A DNA stretch of 64,000 bases, taken from the NCBI GenBank assembly GCA_023382595.1, contig JAHDWB010000004.1, forward strand, positions 210,342 to 274,341, read 5' to 3'. Below the pieces are notes generated by a model. That model had not been told where the DNA came from, made no database searches, and saw only the letters and a list, made by a program, of their open reading frames with translations. Position numbers and translations under genes: made by a program. Below, piece by piece: positions 1-8,701 of this stretch (position 1 is the first letter of the stretch; every line of letters begins with the position of its first letter). This stretch comes from Anaerolineales bacterium. GTDB taxonomy: Bacteria; Chloroflexota; Anaerolineae; Anaerolineales; Villigracilaceae.

Positions 1-274
1 TGAAGAGCATCACTGCCAGCGTTTCGTTGATCGTTCCGTCCGCCTGACCTGCCGCAAGAATCTGGTCGCGTTCGGGCGCTGATGCGACCGGGACGAATTC
101 CACGTTGACGCCGTGTTTTGCGAACAGCCCTTCCTGCTGGGCAACAAACATGGGCAAGGTGTCAATGATCGGCAGGACGGCGATCCGCAATGTCACTGTT
201 TCACCTTGTGCGGCTGGCGCGCACGCCGATAAAAGAATGGCGAGCGCCATTGTTATGATGGTTATTTTTTTCAA
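1..274 (-). CDS. ABC transporter substrate-binding lipoprotein, N-terminal part (NitT/TauT-like)
   Basis: Partial gene running off the left edge; about 91 codons are visible. I chose the TTG start at 274 because a GGGAG ribosome-binding site lies just upstream and because it yields a complete lipoprotein signal: LKK, a hydrophobic run, then the lipobox LLSAC. The ATG at 250 would leave too short a signal. The mature part (TLRIAVLPIIDTLPMFVAQ, then a segment on the protein being a more potent or 'active' species at greater distance) resembles the opening of NitT/TauT/SsuA-type periplasmic binding proteins, which catch small molecules for an ABC importer. The substrate cannot be told from this fragment. 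It is divergent from the glycerate kinase gene. Confidence 0.75.
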   Translation of the reverse strand, partial: MKKITIITMALAILLSACAPAAQGETVTLRIAVLPIIDTLPMFVAQQEGLFAKHGVNVEFVPVASAPERDQILAAGQADGTINETLAVMLF

Positions 275-350
275 GGGGCTCTCCCGTAATTTGAATGACG
301 CGTTGATTATGCCATAACATCCGCATTGAAACCATTTCCAAAGTTATACT

Positions 351-1616
351 ATGTGCATGTTCACCCCTGAACGATTTTTGACCGCCTCCCTGCGTTCGCA
401 TCCGCGCGGCGGCTCGATCACGCGCATCATCGCATCTGCGTTCCAATCCGTCCACGCAGGCGACGCCGTGCGCAAGTTTCTTAAAATGAATCCGCTTCCC
501 CCGTCGAAGCGTACCTATGCATTTGGATTGGGAAAAGCGGCATGTGCGATGACATCCGCCCTCGTGGACTTTGTCCAACCGACGGACAGCCTCATCATCA
601 CCAAGCACGCCTCACCGCTGGACCTCGAACCTGTCACCGTCATCGAAGGGGATCATCCCGTCCCCGGCAACTCCAGCCTCGCGGCGGGACGCGCCGCGCT
701 GGATTTCGTTTCCCGTCTCACGCCCGATGACCTGCTGGTCTGCCTGATCTCCGGCGGCGGCTCGGCGTTGATGACCGCGCCGAGCATCCCGCTTTCCGAA
801 TTGCAGGAGATCACATCCGCCTTGCTTGCCAACGGCGCACGGATCGACGAGATCAACACCCTGCGCCGTCACCTGGATTTGCTCAAAGGCGGCGGACTGG
901 CGCAAGCCGCCAACGGCGCGCGCATCGTCAGCCTGATCCTTTCGGATGTGGTTGGTGACCCGCTTGAAGCAATCGCCTCCGGTCCCACCGCGCCCGACCC
1001 AACTACGGTCACAGATGCGAAGCGTGTCGCCAAACTCGTTGGCGTACAGTGCAACTTCCGCGAGACGCTCAAACCCGGCGATCCCGTCTTTGATTCTGTG
1101 CAAAATCACATCATCGGCAGCAATGACATTGCCTTGCATGCCGCGAAAGAACAAGCAGAAGCACAGGGCTTTGATACGGAAATTTTATATTCGGGGCTTC
1201 AGGGTGAAGCGCGGGAGGTGGGGGAGATGCTTGCCCGCGAACTCAAAAAGCAAAGTGAAAAACGTGCGCGTCCGTTTTGCCTGCTTGCGGGCGGCGAAAT
1301 GACGGTCACGCTCAAGGGAGATGGCACAGGCGGACGCAATCAGGAACTGGCGCTCGGTGCGGTGGATGTTCTGCGCGATGTGCGGGATGTCATGCTCATC
1401 TCCATTGCCACCGATGGTGAAGACGGTCCCACCGATGCGGCGGGCGCGGTCGTGACAGGCTCATCCGCTCAAAGGGCGGAAAGGCTTGGACTGTACGCGG
1501 CAGGTTATCTGTCCAGAAATGATGCGTACACTTATTTTGCAGAACTGGATGATCTGCTCAAGCCCGGTCCCAGCGGCACGAACGTCAACGATTTGGTCTT
1601 CTGCTTTGCGTTTTGA
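351..1616 (+). CDS. Glycerate 2-kinase, MOFRL/DUF4147 family
   Basis: A 421-residue cytosolic protein of the family length. It carries the N-terminal DUF4147 domain (GLGKAACAM near residue 60, LISGGGSALM near 128) and the C-terminal MOFRL domain (GGRNQELALGA near 326, TDGEDGPTDAAGA near 353). Family members phosphorylate D-glycerate at C2 with ATP, feeding serine or glyoxylate-derived carbon into glycolysis as 2-phosphoglycerate; older annotations call them hydroxypyruvate reductase. The start is uncertain: ATGs at 351 and 357 both lack a strong ribosome-binding site. It stands alone, followed after 13 bases by a convergent membrane-protein gene. Confidence 0.88.
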   Translation: MCMFTPERFLTASLRSHPRGGSITRIIASAFQSVHAGDAVRKFLKMNPLPPSKRTYAFGLGKAACAMTSALVDFVQPTDSLIITKHASPLDLEPVTVIEGDHPVPGNSSLAAGRAALDFVSRLTPDDLLVCLISGGGSALMTAPSIPLSELQEITSALLANGARIDEINTLRRHLDLLKGGGLAQAANGARIVSLILSDVVGDPLEAIASGPTAPDPTTVTDAKRVAKLVGVQCNFRETLKPGDPVFDSVQNHIIGSNDIALHAAKEQAEAQGFDTEILYSGLQGEAREVGEMLARELKKQSEKRARPFCLLAGGEMTVTLKGDGTGGRNQELALGAVDVLRDVRDVMLISIATDGEDGPTDAAGAVVTGSSAQRAERLGLYAAGYLSRNDAYTYFAELDDLLKPGPSGTNVNDLVFCFAF

Positions 1617-1629
1617 TAACGTTAAAAAA

Positions 1630-2706
1630 TCAAACTTTCGTTGACAATCCCTTCCGGATCGAGATCACCGTCATCGCCAGAAAGAGCAGGATGGCGGCTT
1701 CGTTCAGCAGTCCGCCCCACATGCGCCCCGTCTGCCAGTTGGCATAGTTGGAGATCAACCGCAGGGCGAGCGATGCGTGCAAAAGGATCAAGTGGATGTA
1801 GAACGACGATTGGAAGTTGATCGGCACGCCGAGGATGGCGGGGAAGATGATAGGCGCATGACCGAAGATCATCGAGAATACAAAGCCGACGAAAACGGCA
1901 TGGAGCACCGCATCATATCTTGGACCTGCCGCCTGCGCGCCGAACCCCAGGCTTAATCCGCCGCCGATGCCGAGCCAGATCAATCCGAGCGCGAGACACC
2001 ACGCGATGTAACGCGTGAGCGGAAGTTTGTGATTCAAATTCCGCCAGGCGATGTCATTTGGGATGGACCAGATCGCAAGTAATAACAAACCCAATCCACT
2101 CATGCGTGTGCCCAGTTGTAAATTCCATGCGGCGGTGACAACGCCCGCCAGCAACATAAGCGCGATGCCGCCAAATAGAATCTGCTGTATCCGCGTTGGA
2201 CGTAACACGCGGCTGAGTTCCAACCGTTCGCCAGCGATGGTCAACACGAGGAACGCCTGCCAGAACAAAACCACCTGAAAGATCTGCCATCCGAACAACC
2301 AGAGCAGGTTGCCGACGAACCACGTCAACGCGCCGAACAGCATGGTGACCGTGTGCAGGGCGAATTCGCGGCGCGTGATTTCAGTCAGGATGGCGACCCC
2401 GCCGAGGCTGGCAAGTGTGAGCAGGATCGGTCCCAGCGGCAGAGTCCGCACGAGGAGGGTGACCAGCCAGCCCAGTCCAGCCAGAAGCGGGGCGAGGTAC
2501 ATCCACTTTTGTTTCATGGCAACAGCGCGTTCAAGCGTGATCAACGCCCCTAAAAATCCGGAGATCATCAGCGGACCGTGGAGCATGGCGAGCGAAGGTG
2601 TCAGCGCGGGCAACTGCCAGCCGAGGCGCATGAGACCCGCCCACAATCCCGCAAGCAGGGCGAGGATGGCAAGGATGAGAAAAGGAAGGTGTTTTCGATT
2701 TGGCAT
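1630..2706 (-). CDS. Polytopic membrane protein, NnrS-like
   Basis: About 358 residues with roughly ten to twelve hydrophobic segments filling the whole length. The start is taken at the ATG at 2706 (MPNRKHLPF); an in-frame ATG at 2724 is also possible. Conserved-looking histidines occur in LHGPLMISGF near the N-terminus and in HAVFVGFVFSMIFGHAPIIF near residue 270. That pattern recalls NnrS and related heme- or copper-binding membrane proteins linked to nitric oxide metabolism. The assignment is by pattern only. Its closeness to a heme-copper operon that may handle NO makes it plausible, but a generic unknown membrane protein is equally possible. Confidence 0.5.
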   Translation of the reverse strand: MPNRKHLPFLILAILALLAGLWAGLMRLGWQLPALTPSLAMLHGPLMISGFLGALITLERAVAMKQKWMYLAPLLAGLGWLVTLLVRTLPLGPILLTLASLGGVAILTEITRREFALHTVTMLFGALTWFVGNLLWLFGWQIFQVVLFWQAFLVLTIAGERLELSRVLRPTRIQQILFGGIALMLLAGVVTAAWNLQLGTRMSGLGLLLLAIWSIPNDIAWRNLNHKLPLTRYIAWCLALGLIWLGIGGGLSLGFGAQAAGPRYDAVLHAVFVGFVFSMIFGHAPIIFPAILGVPINFQSSFYIHLILLHASLALRLISNYANWQTGRMWGGLLNEAAILLFLAMTVISIRKGLSTKV

Positions 2707-2794
2707 ACGGGGATTAAACCACAAAGCGGACTTCTGTCACAGTAATTATCCGAACTGTCTTGTACAATCAGGTCATCCAAAACAGGAGATAACC

Positions 2795-3286
2795 ATGTTC
2801 AGAAAGTTTTTCATTTACCTCGTTGCTTTCGGGATGCTGCTTCCATTGACCGCCGTTTTTGCAAAGGGAAATTTCGATTACCTCACTGTAAAAGGACCCG
2901 GTATCACGGGCGAGATCAACATCACCAATCCCGCGCTGACCGAGGACTTCTTCGCCTTTGCCGATTTCACGCATGGGGAAGTGCCGCCGCCCGCCGACCC
3001 CGGGCAGGGTTATCAAGTCATTCGCGTTTATCTTGAAACTGTGGATGACAAGCCAACCGCCCGTCTCTTTGACCAGTTGCACTATTATCCTTACACGGGC
3101 TATGTCTATTACGATGGTTTGGTGGAAGGCGCTTCAGAATTTGACGGCAAATGGTACGCCGCCAACCCCGCCGCGGATGCGCCCTTCCGCGCCGTGCTGG
3201 CGGAACGCGCGCGCTTGAATTGGATTCCGCTGGCGGCGCTGCTCGTGATCATGGCAGGGGTGGCATACGCATATTTCAAAAAGTGA
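2795..3286 (+). CDS. Exported protein with C-terminal membrane anchor, unknown function
   Basis: 163 residues. The ATG at 2795 follows an AGGAG site (2784-2788). The N-terminus is a signal peptide (MFRKFFIYL through TAVFA). The C-terminus has one membrane helix (WIPLAALLVIMAGVAYAYF) followed by KK, so the roughly 110-residue middle domain should sit outside the cell, anchored at the back. That domain is rich in Tyr, Asp and Pro (LHYYPYTGYVYYDG) and I do not recognise it. It lies between the NnrS-like gene and the cytochrome b fusion and converges on the latter, so a role with the respiratory block is possible but unproven. Confidence 0.7.
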   Translation: MFRKFFIYLVAFGMLLPLTAVFAKGNFDYLTVKGPGITGEINITNPALTEDFFAFADFTHGEVPPPADPGQGYQVIRVYLETVDDKPTARLFDQLHYYPYTGYVYYDGLVEGASEFDGKWYAANPAADAPFRAVLAERARLNWIPLAALLVIMAGVAYAYFKK

Positions 3287-3293
3287 TTTGACC

Positions 3294-3332
3294 AAGGACG
3301 GTAGACAGTGAAGGACACTGTCTACCGTCCTT
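3294..3332. terminator. Perfect 17-bp hairpin between convergent genes
   Basis: Left arm 3294-3310 and right arm 3316-3332 are perfect reverse complements around a five-base loop. The element lies between the stop of the anchored exported protein and the stop of the cytochrome b fusion on the other strand. Neither side has a good T-tract, so it may act as a bidirectional transcript end or an mRNA-stabilising hairpin rather than a textbook intrinsic terminator. Confidence 0.6.
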
Positions 3333-3335
3333 CAT

Positions 3336-5423
3336 CTATGGTCTCAATACAAACATATCCGCATTTTCATCATACGCAAGGATAAGCGTCCGCCCTTTTT
3401 CGAAGTTGACATTCCCCGCATAGGCGGAACGGAAATCACCGTCATCATCCTTGATGAGAACTTCAACTTGATATGTACCCGGCGTGATCTCCAAAAATTC
3501 CAACGCGGAAATGCGTCCGTTGCCGCTCAACCCCGATGGCTGGTACGTTTCATCGAGGATGATTTCACCATTCAATAACACCTGCACCGAAATGGGGAAG
3601 TGCGTGCCGCCGAAGATCTTCTCCGCATCCGCGCCTTCGGGCAGGGTCACGCCTGCGGGGATATTTGCCGCCGATATTTTTCCCCGCGCATCCACCGCCA
3701 CGCGCAATGCGCTCCCTTCCGATGCCTGCATACTTGATGGAATATCCAACGGCAACGCAAGCGCGAACATGCCAAGCAAAAGAATCGTCCCGAACAAGCC
3801 GCTCACCAAAGATGGAATCAACCTACTGCGCTCCTTCACAGGCGGCAGGGTGGGCGGACGTTTCCCATTTTGATTTGTATGCAGGTCGTTCAAAAAAACT
3901 TCCACCGCCTTTGCATCGCCGGGCGTGGTCTCCAGCCAATGCAAGCCCTCACGCACAAGCGCGGGTCGCAAATGCAGGCGGCTGGCGATCCAATGGGCGT
4001 CTTCACGGTACACGCCGTCATCGTAGGGATGCGCAAGGATGATGATATCGCGCGCGCCTTCGTTCTCGAGCTTTTTGATCCACTCGATGTTGACCGCTCC
4101 CGCGGATGGCAGCACCGCCGTGATGACGCGCGCCGCTTCATTTTCCCCCCAAGCTGATACTGCAATTGGAGCATTTTCCCCGTTCTGAATCCCATCTCCC
4201 AAAGGGAGATGGGCAGGGGTGAGGGGTGCGGGCAAACCGCCCAACGCTTCGTCGCGGTGACTTGCGAATAAAACCGTGACAGGATGTCCTTCGTTCTTCT
4301 CACGGTGCAACGCGCCCTTGACCGCATTGAAGACCTGCTCGTTGTTGTAACCGCCGACCAAATCAATCGCATCGGTGGGACATGACCCGACGCAGATTCC
4401 GCATCCCGTACATTGCGCGGCGTTGATGATCGCGAGTTTGTGATAACCCGAATCATCGTCCCGGTCCACCATGCGGATGGCGTCGAACGGGCATTCAGCA
4501 TAGCAGATATTGCATCCCGTACACTTCGGATCGGTGACAGAAGCAGGTCCGAGGTCCCGACCCGAGGCGAGCCAGGGGAGCAGGAACAACGTCCCGCCGA
4601 CGAGAATCGCCAATCCCCAGAAGATGACATTGCCCCATGCATCGATCAATGGAAGGAAGCCGAGATAGTAGGCATCCATCGGCGTGGAGGCGACCATCGT
4701 GGAGAGATCGGCAGGCGCGGCGGATTGGGCGGGTTTGATGAGCGAGAGGATGACCAGCCCGATGATGGCTTGCACGCTGACCCAGCGCGGCGACCACCAA
4801 CGCGCGCGCGAAAGCCGCAACCCGTGGATGTAAATGCCGAGAAAGCCGATCAGCGGCAGGAAGATGTGCAGGAAAAGAATAATGACGAAGTTCGAGAACG
4901 TGCGCGATTCGATGTCCGCGGCGACGTAGGTGAGACCTGACGTGCCCGCGATGGTGTTCATCATAAATTCGGTCATCCACTGCGCGCGCTGGTCCCAGAT
5001 CAGCCAGTAGCCGAATGTGCCTGTCAGCCAGACGCCAGCCAGCATGATCCAGCCGCTCGTCCATGCCAGCCAACGCTGACCCCAGTAACGGTCGCTGAAC
5101 AGCATCTTGAGCAGATGCAGGATGATGAGCAGGATCATCGCATCAGAGGCGTAGCGGTGCATACTGCGCATCAGCGAACCGAACCAGTTGGAATCGATTT
5201 TCTCAACGGTGGCGTAGGCGACATCCAGCCCGGGACGATAGATGGCGGTGAGATAAATGCCTGTGCCGATCAAGACCAACAGCATGAAGATGGTCAGCGT
5301 GCCGAGATGATAGAACGGATTGAAGTCCGATTTGGTGAAGCGGTTGACGATGCCTTCGAGTTTCGTCCACAGTTTTTCAAAGGCACGTAATGTTTTTCGT
5401 TGAGCGTAGGGGTTATGAGACAT
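3336..5423 (-). CDS. Cytochrome b / 2x[4Fe-4S] ferredoxin / degenerate MvhD-like fusion
   Basis: A 695-residue fusion. Residues 1-215 form a cytochrome b N-terminal four-helix unit with two His pairs, each separated by 13 residues (HRYASD...LH and HIFLPL...IH), fit to bind two hemes b. More helices follow to about 285. Two ferredoxin motifs follow, CTGCNICYAECP near 301 and CTGCGICVGSCP near 340. Residues 370-530 resemble the MvhD/hydrogenase iron-sulfur subunit fold but lack its cysteines. A further helix lies near 545-565, then a C-terminal beta-rich domain. It probably carries electrons between a quinone or heme pool and a ferredoxin-like carrier. It is the last gene of the respiratory block, after two repeat elements. 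A short palindromic repeat (4191-4228) lies in frame within the MvhD-like part. Confidence 0.8.
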   Translation of the reverse strand: MSHNPYAQRKTLRAFEKLWTKLEGIVNRFTKSDFNPFYHLGTLTIFMLLVLIGTGIYLTAIYRPGLDVAYATVEKIDSNWFGSLMRSMHRYASDAMILLIILHLLKMLFSDRYWGQRWLAWTSGWIMLAGVWLTGTFGYWLIWDQRAQWMTEFMMNTIAGTSGLTYVAADIESRTFSNFVIILFLHIFLPLIGFLGIYIHGLRLSRARWWSPRWVSVQAIIGLVILSLIKPAQSAAPADLSTMVASTPMDAYYLGFLPLIDAWGNVIFWGLAILVGGTLFLLPWLASGRDLGPASVTDPKCTGCNICYAECPFDAIRMVDRDDDSGYHKLAIINAAQCTGCGICVGSCPTDAIDLVGGYNNEQVFNAVKGALHREKNEGHPVTVLFASHRDEALGGLPAPLTPAHLPLGDGIQNGENAPIAVSAWGENEAARVITAVLPSAGAVNIEWIKKLENEGARDIIILAHPYDDGVYREDAHWIASRLHLRPALVREGLHWLETTPGDAKAVEVFLNDLHTNQNGKRPPTLPPVKERSRLIPSLVSGLFGTILLLGMFALALPLDIPSSMQASEGSALRVAVDARGKISAANIPAGVTLPEGADAEKIFGGTHFPISVQVLLNGEIILDETYQPSGLSGNGRISALEFLEITPGTYQVEVLIKDDDGDFRSAYAGNVNFEKGRTLILAYDENADMFVLRP
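4191..4228. repeat. Intragenic palindromic repeat, copy A
   Basis: A perfect 10-bp stem (4191-4200 with 4204-4213, loop AAA) is followed by CAGGGGTGAGGGG. The same architecture recurs at 17724-17759 in the PKS-NRPS gene. Here it is translated in frame on the minus strand as a Pro/Leu/Gly-rich stretch (PLTPAHLPLGDG) in a linker of the cytochrome b fusion. Confidence 0.7.
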
Positions 5424-5448
5424 TGATCCGATTCCAAATATATCCGTT

Positions 5449-5578
5449 GGTTGAGTAGAGTTGAGCGAAGCGAAACTCGTATCGAAACCACCATTTCACG
5501 TGTATTTCGAATTTCTTTTTACTTGCCATTGGTGGTTTCGATACATCCCGCGAAGAGCACGCGGGACTACTCAACCAC
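5449..5578. repeat. Pair of inverted REP-like elements
   Basis: Copy 1 (about 5449-5492) runs from GGTTGAGTAG to CGTATCGAAACCACC. Copy 2 (about 5530-5578) is its reverse orientation, from TGGTGGTTTCGATAC to CTACTCAACCACC, with a GC-rich hairpin in the centre. Both are imperfect palindromes of the kind dispersed as REP elements in many bacterial genomes. Copy 2 overlaps the end of the copper ATPase gene: its TAG supplies that gene's stop codon (5567-5569) and its bases encode the last few residues. Confidence 0.75.
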
Positions 5579-7957
5579 CGAGTCCTCTCCATACAAAGAT
5601 GGAAATTTATTCATCCGCATGGCATTGGCAGTGACGAAGATGCTGCTGGCGATCATTGCGAACGCCGAGAAGATGGGTTGCAGCAAGCCAGCCATCGCCA
5701 AGCCGACGCCGATCACGTTATAGATGACAGCCCAGCCGAGATTCTGTTTGACGCGCTTCATGGTCTCGCGTGAAAGGTCGAAGAGCCAGGGGATGACCTT
5801 CAAATCGTCGCGCATCAGTACGATGTCCGCGGCGGTACGCGCCACATCCGTACCGTTGTTCATTGCAAGCCCAACCGTCGCAGCGGCGAGCGCGGGTCCG
5901 TCGTTGATGCCGTCGCCGACCATCGCGGCATTTTCCGCAAGGCGGTCCATCTTTTCATCGGGTGTGAGCGCCGCTTGCACCGGGATGCCCAGCGACTTCT
6001 GCCAGCGTTCGCCCGCGCTGGAGTCATCGCCTGTCAACACGCCGAGATTCAGTCCGCGCGACTGCAAATCACTCACCACATCCTTTGCCTCCGCGCGGAC
6101 TGTCTCCCCTAGCCCCACAATACCCCTGACCTGCCCATCCCAACCCGCATAGACGACGACCTGCCCCGCCTCTTTCCACCCTCCCGCCTGTTGACTGATT
6201 TTCTCCGGCATTTCCAACCCCTCAGCCGACATGAGTCGCGCCGAGCCGATGGTAATTTGCTTGCTATTTAATTCCGCTTTGACTCCAAGCGCGGGCAATG
6301 CCTTGAAGGATTCGAGCTTCGTGAATTCAACTCCGTTCTCTTTTGCATATTCCACAATTGCCTTCGCCAGCGGATGCTCGGATTGGTTTTCGATGGAAGC
6401 AATGATCTGGAGAAACGTCTTTCCTCTTTCCTCTTTCTTCTTCGCGTCCTTATCGCTCTTCACAGTGAACAGGTTTTGCACCTTCATCGGCAACTGCGTC
6501 AGTGTCCCCGTTTTATCGAAGAAGACCTTCTCCACTTTTGCCAGCCGCTCCAGCGCGGATGTGCTTCGCAGGATCGCACCCGATTCCGCTGCACGCCCAA
6601 GTGACAGCCACAACGTCAGTGGAGTTGCCAGCCCCAACGCACACGGACAGGCGATCAGCAAGACAGACAGCGCCACCATCAAGCCTGTTTCCACACCAGA
6701 GACATAATTCCAAATCAGGAAAGCAATCGCCGCCAGTGAAATGGCGATGACCGTCATCCACGCTGAGAGTTTGTCCACCAGCCGTTCGAGTGGAGAACGA
6801 GCCCACAGCGCTTCGTGCAAGAGCCTGCCGATTTGTCCCGCAGTGGTCGAATCACCTACAGCGGTTGTGATGACTTCAAAACTGCCATCGAGATTGATCG
6901 TCCCCGCCTGCACCTTGTCGCCTTCGCGGTGGGTGATCGGCTTCGGTTCGCCCGTCAGGATCGACTCGTCCACATCGCCAGCGCCGATGGCAACCAAGCC
7001 ATCCACGGGGAAGCGCTCACCGGGGCGCACGCGCACACGCATCCCAGGCTGAAGTTCCGCGACCTTTACGGTCTTATCGGCATCACCCGTCACCACCGTT
7101 GCCGTGTCAGGGATTTGCTCCAGCAATCGCGCTACCGCCTTGTTGCTGGATTTGTGCGCCTGCATTTCGAGCCAGCGTCCCATCGAGACCAAAAAGATGA
7201 GCATCGTCGCCGTGTCGAAATACAAGCCGCCATGCCCCACGATCAAATTACGCACCGACAGCCCAAATGCCGAAAACGTCCCAATCGTGATGAGCGTATG
7301 GATGTTCGGTTGTCCGCGCAATAGGCTTGCAAAGCCTGCGCGCAAAATCGGCAAGCCCAACAACAGCAAAACAGGGATGCTCGTCGCCAGCATCATGATC
7401 TGGAAGAAATCCACCAGCCATTGCGTTTCAGGCGACGCCCAACCCAATAGTTCACGACCATAAATCCCAGCGCCGACGACCATGTCGTGCAGCACCATCA
7501 CGCCGCCGATCAGCAGGCGCGTGAAAAACGACTCCTCTTCATCGCGCGGCTTCTCGTTCGGCAGCGTGGCTTGATATCCTAGCGAGCGCACGCGCTTCTT
7601 CAATATTTTTGGATTGGTCGCCGCGGCATCATACGTCAGGTTGGCTTGATGCTGGATGAAACTGACTTCCGCATCCACCACGCCTTTGGTGCGCTTGAGT
7701 TGCTCGCCGACCAGCCACGCACAGGATGAGCACCACATCCCGCCCAATGTGATGGTAACGCTCTGCGCCTCTCCCTTGACTTGAACCTGCTCCCGCTCCC
7801 CAAGCGGACTCTCCGCCAGAAGCGCCGCCACCTCCCTGCACGATGGACAGCAGAATACATCTCCCATCTTGTTCGTGAGCGGATGCATGGTCGTCAACCC
7901 GCACAGCGAGCAGGTGAGGAGGGATTTTGAGTGGGATGTAGTGGCAGCAATGGTCAT
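5567..7957 (-). CDS. Copper-exporting P-type ATPase, CcoI/FixI-like
   Basis: 796 residues. The N-terminus carries a cysteine-rich metal-binding region (CSLCG near 16, CCPSC near 36) of the type found in CcoI/FixI ATPases, then a heavy-metal domain with GMWCSSC (C76, C79). The core has the P1B hallmarks: TGEP (about 335), the CPC membrane metal site (about 437), DKTGT with the phosphorylated Asp (about 482), SEHPLAKA, and GDGIND (about 680). Such pumps move Cu(I) out of the cytosol to mature copper sites of respiratory oxidases. It lies seven bases after the DsbD/TauE-like gene and downstream of the heme-copper subunits, as expected for a metallation role. The start at 7957 has only a weak ribosome-binding site, suggesting translational coupling. 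Confidence 0.92.
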   Translation of the reverse strand: MTIAATTSHSKSLLTCSLCGLTTMHPLTNKMGDVFCCPSCREVAALLAESPLGEREQVQVKGEAQSVTITLGGMWCSSCAWLVGEQLKRTKGVVDAEVSFIQHQANLTYDAAATNPKILKKRVRSLGYQATLPNEKPRDEEESFFTRLLIGGVMVLHDMVVGAGIYGRELLGWASPETQWLVDFFQIMMLATSIPVLLLLGLPILRAGFASLLRGQPNIHTLITIGTFSAFGLSVRNLIVGHGGLYFDTATMLIFLVSMGRWLEMQAHKSSNKAVARLLEQIPDTATVVTGDADKTVKVAELQPGMRVRVRPGERFPVDGLVAIGAGDVDESILTGEPKPITHREGDKVQAGTINLDGSFEVITTAVGDSTTAGQIGRLLHEALWARSPLERLVDKLSAWMTVIAISLAAIAFLIWNYVSGVETGLMVALSVLLIACPCALGLATPLTLWLSLGRAAESGAILRSTSALERLAKVEKVFFDKTGTLTQLPMKVQNLFTVKSDKDAKKKEERGKTFLQIIASIENQSEHPLAKAIVEYAKENGVEFTKLESFKALPALGVKAELNSKQITIGSARLMSAEGLEMPEKISQQAGGWKEAGQVVVYAGWDGQVRGIVGLGETVRAEAKDVVSDLQSRGLNLGVLTGDDSSAGERWQKSLGIPVQAALTPDEKMDRLAENAAMVGDGINDGPALAAATVGLAMNNGTDVARTAADIVLMRDDLKVIPWLFDLSRETMKRVKQNLGWAVIYNVIGVGLAMAGLLQPIFSAFAMIASSIFVTANAMRMNKFPSLYGEDSVVE

Positions 7958-7963
7958 TATTGA

Positions 7964-8665
7964 TTACCAAAACATGAACGAGCCGAGCATGAAATGTTCG
8001 ACCCAGCCGAGGGAGGCAAATCCGCGCATGGCGAATTGAAAGCCAAAGAGCATCATTACCAGCGAAGCCAGTCCGCGGGAGAAGATGCGGGAGGTGGATT
8101 TCCCCGCCAGCCATTTGACAGCGAACAAACTGGGGATGGTGGCAATGCCGAAGACGAGCATGGTCAGCCCGCCGAGCAGGATACTCCCCGAAGCCATCGC
8201 CGCGACGAGCGCGGTCAGCACCAAGCCGCAGGGGAGGAGTCCCCACAGGAGACCGAGCAGGTACTGGCTGAGTCGTGAAGCGGGTTTATATCCGCGGATG
8301 GCTTTACCCCAGCGTTGGGTCAAGCCTGAAAATAAAAGTTCGGGCGAGGGAGTCAAACCGATGAATGCGGAAGCGAGATAAAAGGCGATAATGCCAAAGA
8401 GAATGGAGAGCGCGGCTTGCAATTTGTCGAGCGCGAAGAGGGTCTGACCGAACGCGCCGAAAATAAGCCCGAGTAATGAATAGGTGGTGATGCGCCCTGC
8501 GTGCGCGAGAACCCACGCGAATTTATTTTGGAAAATGGGTTGGCGGTCAAAGAGAATGATGACGGCGCTGCACATCCCCACGCAATGACCGAGACTGCCA
8601 AGAAGACCGAGAAGGAAGGATGCAAGCATGGCGTTACCGATAAATTGCGTCATTGCGGGTGGCAT
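7964..8665 (-). CDS. DsbD/TauE-SafE-like membrane protein (UreH-type), copper/cytochrome maturation candidate
   Basis: About 233 residues (229 if the second ATG at 8653 is used) with six hydrophobic segments. Conserved-looking cysteines occur in GHCVGMCSAV in the first helix and LLPCGLVL in the middle. This is the pattern of the sulfite-exporter-like/UreH (DsbD_2) proteins that often accompany cytochrome oxidase and copper ATPase genes. It lies between oxidase subunit I and the CcoI-like ATPase, so a role in copper delivery or thiol chemistry for oxidase assembly is inferred. The start region lies inside a perfect inverted repeat (8649-8686), which may restrain translation. Confidence 0.8.
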   Translation of the reverse strand: MPPAMTQFIGNAMLASFLLGLLGSLGHCVGMCSAVIILFDRQPIFQNKFAWVLAHAGRITTYSLLGLIFGAFGQTLFALDKLQAALSILFGIIAFYLASAFIGLTPSPELLFSGLTQRWGKAIRGYKPASRLSQYLLGLLWGLLPCGLVLTALVAAMASGSILLGGLTMLVFGIATIPSLFAVKWLAGKSTSRIFSRGLASLVMMLFGFQFAMRGFASLGWVEHFMLGSFMFW

Positions 8666-8686
8666 TTCAGCACCACCCGCAATGAC
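8649..8686. repeat. 14-bp inverted repeat over the start of the DsbD/TauE-like gene
   Basis: Arms 8649-8662 and 8673-8686 are perfect reverse complements with a 10-base loop. The loop holds the first candidate start codon (8663-8665) and an arm holds the second (8651-8653). The arm sequence shares GTCATTGCG with the repeat at 41263-41354, so it may be a REP-type element placed between two operon genes. Confidence 0.65.
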
Positions 8687-8701
8687 ATAAAAAGGAGAGC
8701 G

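Noticed and set aside
3336..5423. Cytochrome bc1 or b6f complex
   Set aside because: No Rieske protein or cytochrome c1/f gene is present, and the cytochrome b is fused to ferredoxin and MvhD-like domains.
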